Source of the DNA: Phascolomyces articulosus
Taxonomy: Eukaryota > Mucoromycota > Mucoromycetes > Mucorales > Lichtheimiaceae
DNA length: 64,000 nt
Assembly (NCBI GenBank): GCA_025677815.1
Contig: JAIXMP010000068.1
Span: 53,899-117,898 of the forward strand
Reading direction: 5' to 3'
Shown here: piece by piece, positions 1-11,097 of the stretch
How the letters are laid out: each line of letters starts with the position of its first letter
How positions within the stretch are numbered: the stretch's first letter is position 1
The notes under the pieces: model-generated
Seen by the model: the letters and a program-made list of their open reading frames with translations, nothing else
What the model was told of the DNA's origin: nothing
Databases searched by the model: none
Made by a program: the position numbers and the translations under genes

Positions 1-765
1 ATTCATTACATAATAACAATATACAAAGAAATATAGCAACCAATTTACCATCATTGCTTCTTTAAAAGCATACTATATTTATTATTGTTCTTTTTTTTGA
101 TTCTTAAATGGTTGGCCATTTTATATTCAATGATCAAAGCATTTTTTTGTAGATTAACTATTATGCTTCAAAAGTACGATGAACATTGATCAATTCTAGT
201 TTAAGTGTATATATTAATTAATAAGTAGTGCTTGGATTAACCTTGTAAAATGCTATTAATGAAGCAATGGCAAAGAGAAAGAGAAAAACTATTTTTAAAT
301 GACAATGCAATCTTTTTGGATGTCATTGATTACTTTTTTGTCTCCATAAATGTCAGAGTCGTCAAAAAGGCATTGGATGGATTTGTGACCAGGTAACTGA
401 ATTTTAACTAGCACTATAGAAAACGTTGCCACGGATATATATACAGATCAATAGGGTATCTATCGCCTTTTTTTTTTAAAAAAAAAAAAAAGAAATACGC
501 GCAGCCGTATATACGTAACGAATTGAATTTGGGATTACATTTTATTATAGCATATGAAGAGCGTAGTTCAAGCTTTTGCATAAATCGCCTTTCACAAAAA
601 AGTCATCAGCGCGGTCACCTGCCCATGATACCAAAATTTATTTATCAGGAAAAACTACACCCTTCCAAGAAAAAATTTTGAACATTAAGATTTCTCCTTA
701 CTAACTACGCCCGATTCGCTAATACATCGACGCGTTTGTTATAATATATTTTTATTACCCTTATC
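1..765. other. AT-rich intergenic DNA
   Basis: No supported gene was found. The stretch contains long A/T runs (for example around 470-492), scattered stop codons in all frames and no recognisable RNA gene. It may include the outer part of the decayed MULE element that follows, but no terminal inverted repeat was identified. Confidence 0.5.
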
Positions 766-959
766 ATGGCCGCTGCATCTGATGACCTTGGGTACCTCAT
801 CCGTGCTCTACACTATTCCATCCCAGTTGTTGGAAAAATATTTGATAAGCAAACTACCAATGAAAAATGGGATGATGCAAATCCTCTAACTTTATCACCA
901 ACCGCTCCTACATTCCCGTTTCCAAGTCATCAGATGCACGCTCCAGCACTAATGGCCGC

Positions 960-2010
960 CCAGAGACTGTTGAACATAGTATTATTTTTTATTGTGATCA
1001 TTCAAGAAGCACTTCGTTCTTCTAACTCATCTACGCTTGCTTCTTCCTCTTACTAACAACTCACCATCTAACAAAAAAAGATGAACTGGAAAGCTATCTA
1101 TCAAATGCAACTACCTGCGAAATATCATGTTTAATTCTTAATAAGAGGCAAAATCAAAGTTAAATATCATTGGCAGCACGTAGATCATGATCCCACTCAA
1201 ATATCTGATGCAATACGATCAGATTTTCCACTTGAAATTCGTGAATGGATCAAAAGCATGTTGAAAATGGGTTAGATTGGAATAAAATTCAAGCCTATCT
1301 ACGACTTACTGATGAAAAGCTTACAAATACTGAGAAAGATACTGGTCCATTACCAAATGCTCACTAATTAAACCTTATCATATTATCAACGTTATCGCCA
1401 GTGAACATTCAAGATTACCAAAAGAAGTATCCTATTGACAGGACAAGTGTTATTTTATGGCTTGAAGAATTGAACAAGCGATGTTATCATATGTTCCACC
1501 ATGTAAAAAACTCATCATAATTCATTATACCATGATAATCATCACCTCGAGCATTGTTAAGGAAAATATATTCTGTAGATTTATAATAACAAATATCGGC
1601 TCGTATATATTCTTTATGTACGTAGCTGTGTTGAATAGTTTGAAGGATATCTATATGGGTCCCACGCATATAACTTGTGAATCAACCATGTCACCCAAGA
1701 GTGATGCATATTTATTCTCCATTGTTGCTAAACATACTGTTATCGGTCAAGGCTATCCACTTGTATTTATGATTACAGACAAGGAAGATAGCGAAGCTTT
1801 ACAGATGTGACTTCGATGGCTTCGAAATGATGTGCATTATGTATACTCCCGATTGTATTTTGATTGGAGGTGGTCCTGATGAAATCAACAGTATTCGTTT
1901 ATGGTAACTAATTGCAAGTTTCTTTATGTTACTGGTACATCAAGCATTCATGGATTAAAAAAGTCAAGTTAAAGGTAATATCATGATTTATACGTGGTTG
2001 ATAATGATCA
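960..2010 (+). pseudogene. Decayed MULE-type (Mutator-like) transposase
   Basis: Conceptual translation in shifting plus frames gives pieces typical of MULE transposases of early-diverging fungi. These are a lysine-rich segment followed by KVKYHWQHVDHDP (about 1150-1200), then GLDWNKIQAYLRLTDEK (about 1268-1320), then a DDE-domain piece with VAKHTVIGQGYPLVFMITD (about 1720-1780) and a downstream PDCILIGGGPDEI-like strand. A frame change is needed near 1262, where one frame meets TAG while the neighbouring frame continues the similarity, and again near 1480 and 1810. No intact ORF remains, so the copy is dead. The 96-codon ORF at 766-1056 may overlap its 5' part, because another frame there reads FYCDHSRSTSF, resembling the start of such proteins. 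The family call rests on remembered family patterns, not on a search. Confidence 0.6.
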
Positions 2011-3868
2011 CAAGAAAACAAGAGTTTTACAGTTGGGAAATGCCTGAAAAATCCATGGATTTAACAGTAATTTCACAATGATTTTATAGAAAATTATAGT
2101 GCCACAAACCTTATTATATTAATCCGACCATAGATATCACTATCACACATCCAATCTCTCATGTTCAGCACCTTATTATATCTTATAAATATCATTCAAC
2201 GAGATATTTAATTGGCTTATGATACCATCAAGCTTCAACAGGTCGCATAAAAAAGGAACATCAGTCCATTACACAATCATGCTCAATAGATACATATGTA
2301 TTTAAAAAAACAAAATCATTTGATTGGTTTATTTTTATGAATTGAATATGACTAATCTACTACTACTGCTACTACTGATAAACAAATTCTATCTAAATTA
2401 TGATCATATATAAACCCATAGAATGATTCCTAGCATATTGTTTTACGACAAAAGCAGCAATGGAAAAAGTTTCTAGTATTAGCAATATATAACATCAAAC
2501 TTACTACGTTATTTGAGCTTTAGTCTCCAGAGTAATATTAATATGGGAAGAATGCAACCGTGTTCCTGTAATACAATCAATAAATATATAATGTAAATGA
2601 AGTCATCTTGTATTTTTTTCAATAAGGTACTGATACAGATAGAATAAACCTTCTTGGTAGAATGAATTTGCAAAAGTAAATGATCAAGGATCATTTTTTA
2701 CTAGTAGGAAAGTAAACTTATATCATGATAACTACCATATTGAAAAAAATTGTCTATATAAAAAGAGTATAGGAAATTGACAAATAGTATAAGTAACTTA
2801 AATAAAGGTGTACTTACTTCATACTCTTGGTTCTTTTTTCTATTTGTGTTTTGGTGTGTAGTATAATTTCCCATTTTCGATTTACATGAAGAAGCATCTG
2901 TGTTGAGCAATGTACCTATAGTATATAGTTATATCCGTAGACACATGGTTTGTGTTTCGTCAAGTAAGGGTGTAATTGTAACAAATCAGCAGAATCAAGA
3001 ATAAAATTATTAGTTATTGAAATGCATATCTTTTTTAACAGTAGAATGAGAATATTAAAAAAAAGAGGATGGAAAAAAAAGAGGGAAAAAGAATAAAAAA
3101 AAAAAAGAACTGACGCAACTAGACCGTCAAAGTCGAAACACATTCATGGTTGGATGAAAAAGAGGACTCGACATTAATCAAGAAGGTTTGATTATTATAT
3201 TTTACTTCGACTTTACCAGAGATAGTCATACTTTTAGAGTGGTTGGTGCTGGTGATGGTCAAAGACACAACAGCAAATAATAAATTGTGATGTTTTGTAT
3301 TGGGACGTAAGGTTGGTAGTTAGATAAAGCTATTCAATCCTTTTTCATACCCGAATTAAAATGACAGGAACCACTATAAAATAAAGTCTCTGATGATACT
3401 TTATCATTGGCTAAGTTAAAGCCACTTTATCGATCTACATATCCCTCATCTTAAACTAGAAACGCTGTTTTTTGTCATCCATTAAAGCAGAAAAAGCTTT
3501 AGAATCACGCCCTCTAAAATTCGCTGACTGTAAAATGTCTGTAAAACTTGTCATTTTCTCTAATGCATATTGCTCGATATATTTTATTTAGTCATATTAT
3601 TGCACCTTTTTTTTATTATATACAGGTTTTTCTACAAAAACTATTAAATAGTTCTATCTATTTCCAAGATTTTTACATAAAATATATGGTTATCATTTCT
3701 ATAGAAAGTGCTGTTTATTTTAAAATAATCTGCATATTCAACATATTTCCATTAGTTTCATGAAGTGCAAAATTCGGAATCAGAAAATGAGCCACAACAA
3801 GAAAAACAAAAAAAAAGAGTCTCTCAGCTTTTTTTCTTTCTCCACATACCATATTTCAATAAATAAGA
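2011..3868. other. Intergenic region upstream of TOM7
   Basis: The region is AT-rich with many stops in all frames and homopurine/homopyrimidine tracts (about 3055-3110). Short open frames exist on both strands but none has a convincing composition or start. The last 60 bases before 3869 are A-rich and probably hold the TOM7 leader. Confidence 0.45.
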
Positions 3869-4189
3869 ATGCAAGACTCAACAAAGGAATCCATCTGGAA
3901 GGTACGTTTATCATTCATACATTAGAATATAATGATATAGAATAACAATGCAATAAAATACTCATTTTTAATTTACATTAGGTTATCGACGTCTCCAAGC
4001 AGATCATTCACTGGGGTTTCGTTCCCTTTGTTATTTACCTCGGTATGACCCGTAGCAACCCTAGACCCTCTTTGCTCAAGTAAGTCTATTCAAACTGTAT
4101 CCATGATTGTATTTATGAAATGAGTCACCATTGAACTTATTTTTTTGTACATTTTTTTACTATATAGGCTCATTAGTCCTCTTGCTTAA
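3869..4189 (+). CDS. TOM7: Mitochondrial outer-membrane import subunit TOM7, three exons
   Basis: Tom7 is a small tail-anchored subunit of the TOM complex in the mitochondrial outer membrane and helps regulate assembly and release of Tom20/Tom22. Exons are 3869-3901, 3982-4079 and 4168-4189, with canonical introns GTACGT...TTAG (80 bp) and GTAAGT...ATAG (88 bp). The spliced frame is 153 nt and encodes 50 residues. The conserved family core is visible: VSKQIIHWGFVPFVIYLG followed by TRSNPRPSLLK and the C-terminal LISPLA. The transmembrane segment is about residues 19-33. The start is the first ATG after an A-rich leader, and the length fits fungal Tom7. All three exons are too short for simple ORF calling. 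Splice phases are 0 and 2, and the stop is TAA. I am confident in this call. Confidence 0.93.
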
Positions 4190-4389
4190 ATTAATTGTAT
4201 AAAAAATAATTTTTCTTCTTTGAAACTCTATGCTCCACAGCACTTTTATATAAATTTTTACCTTCCTCACTCTCACATATATACACGCCACCCAAAAAAC
4301 TCAAAACTCAAAACCCAAAATAAAAAACATGAATGTAGTATATCTTTATCTATATTACATTATGTACATATACAACTCAATTCTTTTTA

Positions 4390-6177
4390 TTATTTCTTTT
4401 TTCCAAATTTTATCTTACACATATGCACTTTTTGTTTTAAAAGGATATCGACATTGGGCAACGTTCGAAAATGACAGTGACTACCACCATCCTCAGTGTC
4501 ATGATGAAAACAAACACGTATTAACGAAGTAGGACCCAGTTGCTTGATACCATGGACAATTCCCACATCACATTCAAAATCCGATAATTCAATCACCTTG
4601 ACCTTTTTCATTACTTGAAGCGTATCTTGTATAGCCAATTCCAAATCTTCTTCTGTCTTGGTACGCCATCCTGATAATTTCAAATTTTCGACATTCCCAA
4701 TACATGGTTTAATGCATTCGCGCCATACACGGGCCGTATAAGCATTACATCGTCCAAGACATAATGTTTTTAAATGGGTAAGGTGAATTAAAGATTGATA
4801 TCGTTCCATCAATGGATCATCCCTGTGTGGTCTTCGTTCACGTCGTCGTCTTAATAAAGACGTCAATCCTCCTTCTATTATTTCTTGTTGTTGCTGCTGT
4901 ACTTCTTGGTGTTGTATTATTTCTTGTTGTGCATGTTGTTGCTGAAGGGGAAGAATGGCATTGGGATGTCGTGGAAAAAGAAAAGGGATTTCTTCTGAAT
5001 CATAAATACCTACCAAACGTAGTTCTTTTAATGTGGTCGGTAACGCTCTTCGATTCAGTCGTTTACTCATAGGGAAAGCATAGTCACCATGCTCACAAGC
5101 TTCTCGAAATCGTAAATCCAAGACTTGTAATCGTTTTAATCCAGAAAATAAACTAAACATCATGTTGTAATAGCTGCTACGCGTTCGGATATTGTCACAA
5201 CGCAGAATTTGAAGTGAAGGGGTGTGTGCAATCAAATCAATAATGTCATCAAAATGCATTTTTGCCAGGAACAATCGCGTTACGTTTTTAAGAAAAATTT
5301 TCATGTCACGTAATATGGGTGGGAGAGTGCTGATACTCGTTCTGGCGTTCTTTAGGCCATAGATATGAAGAGAGCGTGTATGGATGTGTTGTTTTCGTGC
5401 AAGGTGATTTGGGTTGAATTGCATGGCACTGAGTGTTTCTAAATACAGTTCCCATTCTTCCATGAGATTTCGCCACTAATAGAAGTAACCATGACGTGAC
5501 GCGTTAGTGTTTTTTTCAAGAAAAAATTCACCATCATCTACTCATAGCTATATCATAAAGTTAATAGCTGCTCTCTTTACCAGGATTGGATCCAATACAA
5601 CATCACGCCAAAGTTTGCATACACTGGCTAATGTGCATAAAGTGTCAATGTTGTTGCAATATTCAAATATAAGATAGAGTAAATCGACACTGAGCGCATT
5701 AATAGGCACTGTTTTAAGCAAAGTAGGAAAATTCAAAGCATGGTGTTGTTCTTGTCGACGTTGAATTCTCGTTTGCGTAGGTTTTATGGGTGGTGGACTT
5801 CTGTCTCCTATTCGTTCTGATGGCTAATCCATTGGAAAATATAAAGATCCAGTAACCATCAGTCATCTTTTCTTTCTGTACACCCTCTGTTGGTATTGAT
5901 TGAATAGATATTTAGAAAAGAAAAAGAAAAACGTTACGTGTATTATGGGGGCCATTAATTGCGTCGCTGAATTACGCGCCGTACTATTTCGTTGTAAAAG
6001 AGCATTCATATGAGAATCGTCCCGATCTGTCATTTTCATTGCTAATTTTGTTTTCTTTGATCGTTTTTTTCTTAATTGATTGGGATCTTTTGCTTCCAGA
6101 GGCTTGCGTATTGATGTTTTTTCTTTGCGATTGGGAGCTTTGGCTTGGAGGGACATGCGTACTGGTTTTTTTTGCAT
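4390..6177 (-). CDS. F-box protein with leucine-rich-repeat-like C-terminal half, three exons
   Basis: F-box proteins recruit substrates to SCF ubiquitin ligases through Skp1. I assign exons 6177-5938, 5823-5581 and 5475-4390. The introns are 5937-5824 (GTAACG...TTAG) and 5580-5476 (GTAAAG...TTAG), and both keep phase 0. The product is about 522 residues. The N-terminal 80 residues are very basic (RKKRSKKTK), possibly a nuclear signal. The F-box lies around residues 115-160, with PINALSVDLLYLIFEYC and a TLASVCKLWRDVV motif. The rest has repeated leucine-rich stretches (LRLVGIYDSEEIPFLF, LKTLCLGRCNAY, LKLSGW) plus a glutamine-rich insert (HQEVQQQQQEI). Exon 2 has no ATG of its own, which supports the spliced model. 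The target is unknown. It is convergent with TOM7, with about 200 bp between the stop codons. Confidence 0.78.
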
Positions 6178-6875
6178 TAAGTTTTATATATTTTTTATGA
6201 AGAAATAAAGGAACAAAGAGCTGTGGTTTAAATCAAGTGGAAAGCTTACACAAAGCTAAACAATGGTTTCTTATGCGCTGATAGTACGGTGAACTGTTTT
6301 TGACACCTGTGTATAACAGTTGGTTTGGTGTAAAGAGACTCTTCCTCTGATAAATTATTATCTTTTAAAGGGTATTGAATAGTATATATATGTTTTATTA
6401 TTTTATAATAATAATAATTAAACATAAATGGATGATAATTAAAATATGATTCTATATATTTACAAAATAATATAAATAACAATAAGGTGTGCTTGTATTA
6501 CATATAAAGTTATAAGTATTTTTTTTTCCACACACGAATGAAGACTCTGTTTTTTTTTTTTTTGTAATATGTCATCGCCTCCTTTTTCTCTTTTGTGTGT
6601 GATGTGTAAAGGGTATGATTTTTGAAATGATGTTACAACGTAAAGAGGCACATCCATATGTACCGTTTATTGTGTTTAAATTGTTTTAGGACTTGTATTT
6701 GGTCGTTTTGTTGATTTTGTTCGGTGTCGTTATCGTTTCATGCCGGTCGTTCAAATATGTACAAAGTATACATGTATAACGTTTGAGGAGTAAAGCTGTT
6801 TGGGGAAGTAGAGGGAGAGAAAAAAAGCAAAGTTTTTATTTTCTCATTCAAAGGTTTTTTTTATACTTGTTCATT
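6178..6875. other. Intergenic DNA
   Basis: No gene was supported. The minus-strand open frames at 6246-6657 are low-complexity and lysine/tyrosine-rich, without a plausible family. This probably holds the promoter of the F-box gene and the 3' end of the next minus-strand gene. Confidence 0.4.
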
Positions 6876-7094
6876 TTATGCAATGTACTGTTCTTGATCG
6901 CAATTAGGAATCCAAACGATATAGTTAGAACAAGGCATACGACCTGTGGATGAAACTTGATAGCTTAGATAAACACAAACAATGCATGCCGCTATAAGAA
7001 AACCAAAAAGTATATGTCGAGATTGAGTCCGTCGTCGTAGTTCATCATGATATCGATGAATGGTATTGTATTGAAGATGTTGTTCAATATCCAT
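6876..7094 (-). CDS. Small single-pass membrane protein, unknown function
   Basis: This is a 72-codon ORF with an ATG start and TAA stop. The first 28 residues are polar and basic (ELRRRTQSR). A hydrophobic span HILFGFLIAACIVCVYLSYQV covers about residues 27-46. A short tail with two cysteines (MPCSNYIVWIPNC) follows. The positive-inside rule would place the N-terminus in the cytosol. I do not recognise the family. The balanced composition, clear membrane segment and absence of transposon features suggest a real gene. The size and one-span layout resemble the microprotein predicted at 7957-8174, but I see no sequence similarity. Confidence 0.5.
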   Translation of the reverse strand: MDIEQHLQYNTIHRYHDELRRRTQSRHILFGFLIAACIVCVYLSYQVSSTGRMPCSNYIVWIPNCDQEQYIA

Positions 7095-7956
7095 ATCTGA
7101 GGGGGAAAACAGTGGATTGAGTAGGTATATATATTATTCACAAAAAAAGAAAGAGTGAAAAGAGAAGGGTAAAAAAAGAAAAACAGTGTAAAAAGTAACT
7201 TTAGGTATACGTCATTGTTTATTTGTATGGGATGTTGAAATATTAAGTGCATTGCTCATGTGTTGGATGCATCTATGTATACTGTACTGTTGAATAATCC
7301 CAATCTCTTTTGAATTTAGTCTTTTTCATAGAATATGTTAATACTTGTTAATACTAATAACCTGTAGGATGGTTTTTTGTTTTTCCCAGCTGTGCTACAG
7401 TTTCTTTTCTTATTGATTCAAGCACTATTGTTATTGTTATTATTATTATATGGTGCCATTATTATCTTATAGATTATATATGAAGTGAAACGTCGTGTGT
7501 GTGTGTGAAAACCAGATACAGATTAAAACATGGGGCACATGTGGACACAAATGGCAAGTTTTAAATGGCAAGTTTATTATTATATCCTATTCACCGTGCA
7601 CTTTTGATTTCAATGGTTGAATATATCCCAAAAAAAAGGAGTGTATAAAAAGCATTCCTACGAGTGCTTTTCTTTTCAATGATAAACGTACTTGCCATCG
7701 TCATTACTCATTATATAACAGAGAAATAGATATATACTAACTACTCGCTACATTTATTTATCATATTGTTTGAATTATATACATGATTTGTTTGAAACAG
7801 TTTTTGGCCAACAGGTTGTCTTGTTACGATATAAATCACTTGTACTACCCTATCGTTAAAATAGATAAATAAATAGCTTGTAGGCATATCGATTGTATGA
7901 TTTGTTTAATCACTAGTGACTCCATATATACCTTATTTTCATTATTTGATAAACCA
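7095..7956. other. Intergenic DNA with TG repeat
   Basis: No coding signal was found. A (GT)n tract lies at about 7495-7507 and a TTA/ATT-rich stretch at about 7427-7450. This is probably the promoter of the 72-aa gene plus the downstream region of the next minus-strand gene. Confidence 0.4.
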
Positions 7957-8174
7957 TTAATACGACCACAAGAAGAAGGATAAAAACCCAATAATTGCTA
8001 TGATGATGCCTGACATTAGGATCAAAAGGATCCAATCGTGATTCAATTTACTAATACGTAACATAATAATATATACAAAAAATAGTCAGTCTCTATAAGG
8101 ATAATAATATAGGTATTATAAAACCATCCCTGTTATTTTCCTTACATTGTGTGTCGATCCAAATGTTGTTTCAT
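7957..8174 (-). CDS. Candidate 40-aa tail-anchored membrane microprotein, two exons
   Basis: Exon 1 is 8174-8146 and exon 2 is 8050-7957, joined by a 95-bp intron GTAAGG...TTAG. The joined frame is exactly 123 nt (40 residues plus stop). It begins MKQHLDRHTIKLNHDW and ends in one hydrophobic segment, LLILMSGIIIAIIGFLSFFL, with WSY at the C-terminus. An unspliced alternative starting at 8064 would give 35 residues with the same membrane span. The intron length and borders match other introns in this part of the window. I do not recognise the protein. The frame across the splice and the clean transmembrane helix are the only evidence. Confidence 0.4.
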
Positions 8175-8219
8175 TGTATTCTAAAACTTTTTTGCTCTAT
8201 TTGGACCAGACTGTAATAA

Positions 8220-8741
8220 TTATTCTCCCTCTTGATGATGGAAAATCTCTTCTTCTAGTTCGGGCATGGATTGCTCGAGTGGTTGATGATGTATTTGTTC
8301 TTTTGGTTCTTTTTGGTGACGATATGTCACTTCTTCTGAATCTAACATGGATCGTTCTAGTTGGCACCGATCTATTTCTTCTACTGGTACTTGCATGGTT
8401 TGCTCAAATTGTTGCTGATGATCTGTTTGTTCCTCCAAGCTTTTCATTGATTGTTCAAGTTGCTCTTCCAACGGCTCTTGTTCATGCTGTTTTCGGTGAC
8501 ATTCTCGATCTCCAGTATTGTTCATGCAAGGATGACTGCTGCTTGAAGCAGGTCTCTCTTTAATATGATTATACTGCTGTTCCCGCAGACGTACTCGTTC
8601 ATACTTTTCACCAGAATTACGCTATAGATAGTGGGGTGAGTATATGAAACAGTGAATTACTTTTCTTGCCATGTATAAATATATTTGACTTACTAGTGCA
8701 ATAAAATCTGCATGAATTTCTCTCCATAATAGCTTATTCAT
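8220..8741 (-). CDS. Glu/Gln-rich protein with degenerate 17-residue tandem repeats, two exons
   Basis: Exon 1 is 8741-8694 (MNKLLWREIHADFIAL) and exon 2 is 8621-8220. The 72-bp intron is GTAAGT...ATAG in phase 0. The product is 149 residues. After a charged N-terminal part (RNSGEKYERVRLREQQ) and a serine patch, residues about 60-145 form about five imperfect repeats of 17 residues. The pattern is x-L/F-E-Q/R-S/T-M followed by acidic residues and a final Gln, for example QLEQSMKSLEEQTDHQQ and QFEQTMQVPVEEIDRCQ. Such repeats favour helix or coiled coil. No enzyme domain is visible and I do not recognise the family. The downstream membrane exon at 7957-8050 could in principle be an alternative 3' end, but a stop separates them in the frame I can follow. 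Confidence 0.5.
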
Positions 8742-8859
8742 CAAAATCCTATACATCAAATATGACAAATGACATGTTTTAGTAAACTCTATTTTCCATT
8801 TATCATTATTATTACTAATTCATATACATATATATATATATATACACCTCTCTGTTTAT

Positions 8860-9192
8860 TTATACGTACATGGGACGATATGTGTGTTCATCACGATAGA
8901 CTGCATCCCATATGTCAAGATACTTGATCCTCCATGTTCGAAAAAGTTGTTTGGTTGAATGTTCATTGGTCAAAAAAGTAGACCAAAAGGCTGTGTCCAA
9001 TTTACGGTCCTTGAAAAAATTGTCAAATTCTTTTCCATTCTTTGGATTCAAGAATGAATGTCTTGAGTTGTTTTGCTCCAAGAAAACTATCCAACTCCAT
9101 TGTCTGTAGAATATGAATGCAGTGTCTGGAGAAGGTCGTGCTAATATATGCAACAGTGAAAAAAAGAGGATGAAGAAGAAAATGAAAACCAC
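8860..9192 (-). CDS. Unknown 110-aa protein with hydrophobic N-terminus
   Basis: The ORF starts with a strongly hydrophobic stretch, MVFIFFFILFFSLLHILA, which could be a signal peptide. A Trp/Phe/Arg-rich region follows (FRTWRIKYLDIWDAVYRDEH) and the ORF ends RPMYV. The composition of the last 70 residues looks coding. The N-terminus is uncertain: a second open frame (9328-9023) overlaps it in another phase, and an AG acceptor near 9144 could join an upstream exon to either frame. Function is unknown. Confidence 0.4.
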   Translation of the reverse strand: MVFIFFFILFFSLLHILARPSPDTAFIFYRQWSWIVFLEQNNSRHSFLNPKNGKEFDNFFKDRKLDTAFWSTFLTNEHSTKQLFRTWRIKYLDIWDAVYRDEHTYRPMYV

Positions 9193-9328
9193 AAATTAAC
9201 GTTTTTATAAATCGTCTTTTGACGATATTTATATAAAAAATATATTGAATTGATATAGGATCATGAAATGATTGATCAAAATGATTTATTGATGAAGAAG
9301 CACTCGTTCCATGTATTATTTGCTCCAT

Positions 9329-11097
9329 TGAAGCCTAAATTTATTATATTTTGCTTGAATAATGATAGAAGGTAAAGTGATCGTATCCTATACATTGATA
9401 TAGCAGCATCAGTAATTCATACAGAGACTGGAATGGCATGTACATGCCTTTGGTGGCCTTCTAAGGCTAGAAATATAAAACCCAGAACTTGGAAGGCAGG
9501 TAAATATTTCTAGCATTTCTATTAGATTTGTTAATATTTTGGAAGACTAGAATTGCTTGAGAAATGCTCCAGGAAGGTCAGAAACGATTTACAAATACTA
9601 GAAATGTATATAACTTTTCTTCACTTTGTTCTAAAACTTACTTTTACTTGTGGTTTAAGGTGATAATATAATAGGTTAGTATTGGCTGAACACCATTGTT
9701 ATTACATATTTCTATGCTCATATTATATTAAAGTGCACCTATTTTCAGCTCTTTCTTATACAGGAAAAAGAGAAAAGTAGTAAAAGAAGTACGTGAGAAA
9801 TAGCGTCACAGGAACATAATGGGTAGCTAATCTACATTAAAACCATTCATAGCATTTCCGGCCTTTTTGATAATAGAAATATTTACATTACATTTATAGG
9901 CTTTACAAATAGTATAAATATTAAAGTATTTTATTACTTTTGGAAATATACAAAATGTACATCAACCCTTCTGACGTTCTAAAGGTTAAAATATAAGGTA
10001 ATGACCAGAAATACCAGAAAGTCTTTGGGACGTAGATTTATTTTCCTGATGAAACGGATGAACAAGTACTACATTAATAAGGATAGAAAGCAGAGGATAA
10101 TAAAAATGGTGTTTTATCATTAGAGATAATATTCCTATATACATCTAGAGGTTTGTTGAATCATGTATAATATTTTATCATATCACTGATACTCATCAAA
10201 TTGAAACGCTGCTTATTGGATATGTGTAATGACAATCTACCCCATGCTACAATCTATATTTCCATGTGTTCAATATCACTCCTTACAATAGTAGTAATCA
10301 TAATGTATAAACACAAGGAAAACAGTCTGTTTATAAAACAACCTATTGACGAGAAACAGAATAAGATAACATAATATGTTTCCAATAAAGAGGGATGATA
10401 CTGCCAGGCACCTTTTTTATGTGTGTTGGGATCATTGGTTCTTGGTCTATATATGCTTGTGTCACATAATGGAAAACAAGTTTGCATGAATTTCATTCAT
10501 AATACGTTAACATTTAGGCACTTAAGTCATGCCATTTAAAAAAAAATACGGGTAAGCTAAAAAATAAATTGACAGTCGATGATTGGCAAATGAAGTGAAA
10601 AAAGTTTTTTTTTCTTTCTCATTATCTTTAAAGAAGAGTGTGGGTAAAAAAAAAGCTGTGATGATCCATTAAACAAGGGTTATTATGCAGATTGATTGGT
10701 AACAATTCAAATTGCGTTGGCTGCTTTAAAATTTATGAAATTGAAACTTTTTTATAGCAGGGTAGTAGAAAAGATAAAAACGAAAAAGAGGTTAAGAGGA
10801 GATGATATTATGATTATACCCCCCATGGATAAACATGGAACGATTGTCAAATTTTTTTCTTTCTTTTTTTCTTTCTTTCTCTCTCTCTTTTGAACTCCAA
10901 ATCTCTTCTTTTTCTTTTAAAAAGTAATATATATATTTATCTACATTAATCCAACACAGTAATAATAATAAACTAGACTAAAGAGAAACTACTTTATAAT
11001 ATATATAATAAGTAGTAACCTTTTTAAAAATACGATACAAAACAAACCCGAAAAATTAAAAATAGAAGATTAAAAATAGAGAAAAGGTTAGCTCTAA
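9329..11097. other. Long intergenic region upstream of the homeobox gene
   Basis: No convincing gene was found. Around 9440-9610 there is a cluster of related short words (CTAGAAAT, AAATGCT, GGAAGG) that looks like an old repeat. A pyrimidine-rich tract (about 10853-10915) and TATATATATTTAT lie about 170-190 bases before the homeobox start and are plausible core promoter elements. Short ORFs here are low-complexity. Confidence 0.4.

Noticed and set aside
766..1056. Independent 96-aa gene
   Set aside because: Composition is plausible, but it runs directly into the decayed MULE transposase, another frame carries MULE-like sequence, and the ORF has no recognisable feature.
4812..5072. Plus-strand 86-codon ORF rich in Val/Leu
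   Set aside because: It is the shadow of the F-box gene's Gln/Leu-rich coding on the minus strand.
8147..8563. Plus-strand 138-codon hydrophobic ORF
   Set aside because: Antisense of the Glu/Gln-rich repeat protein; Leu/Val runs are just complements of Glu/Gln codons, and the minus strand has matching splice sites.
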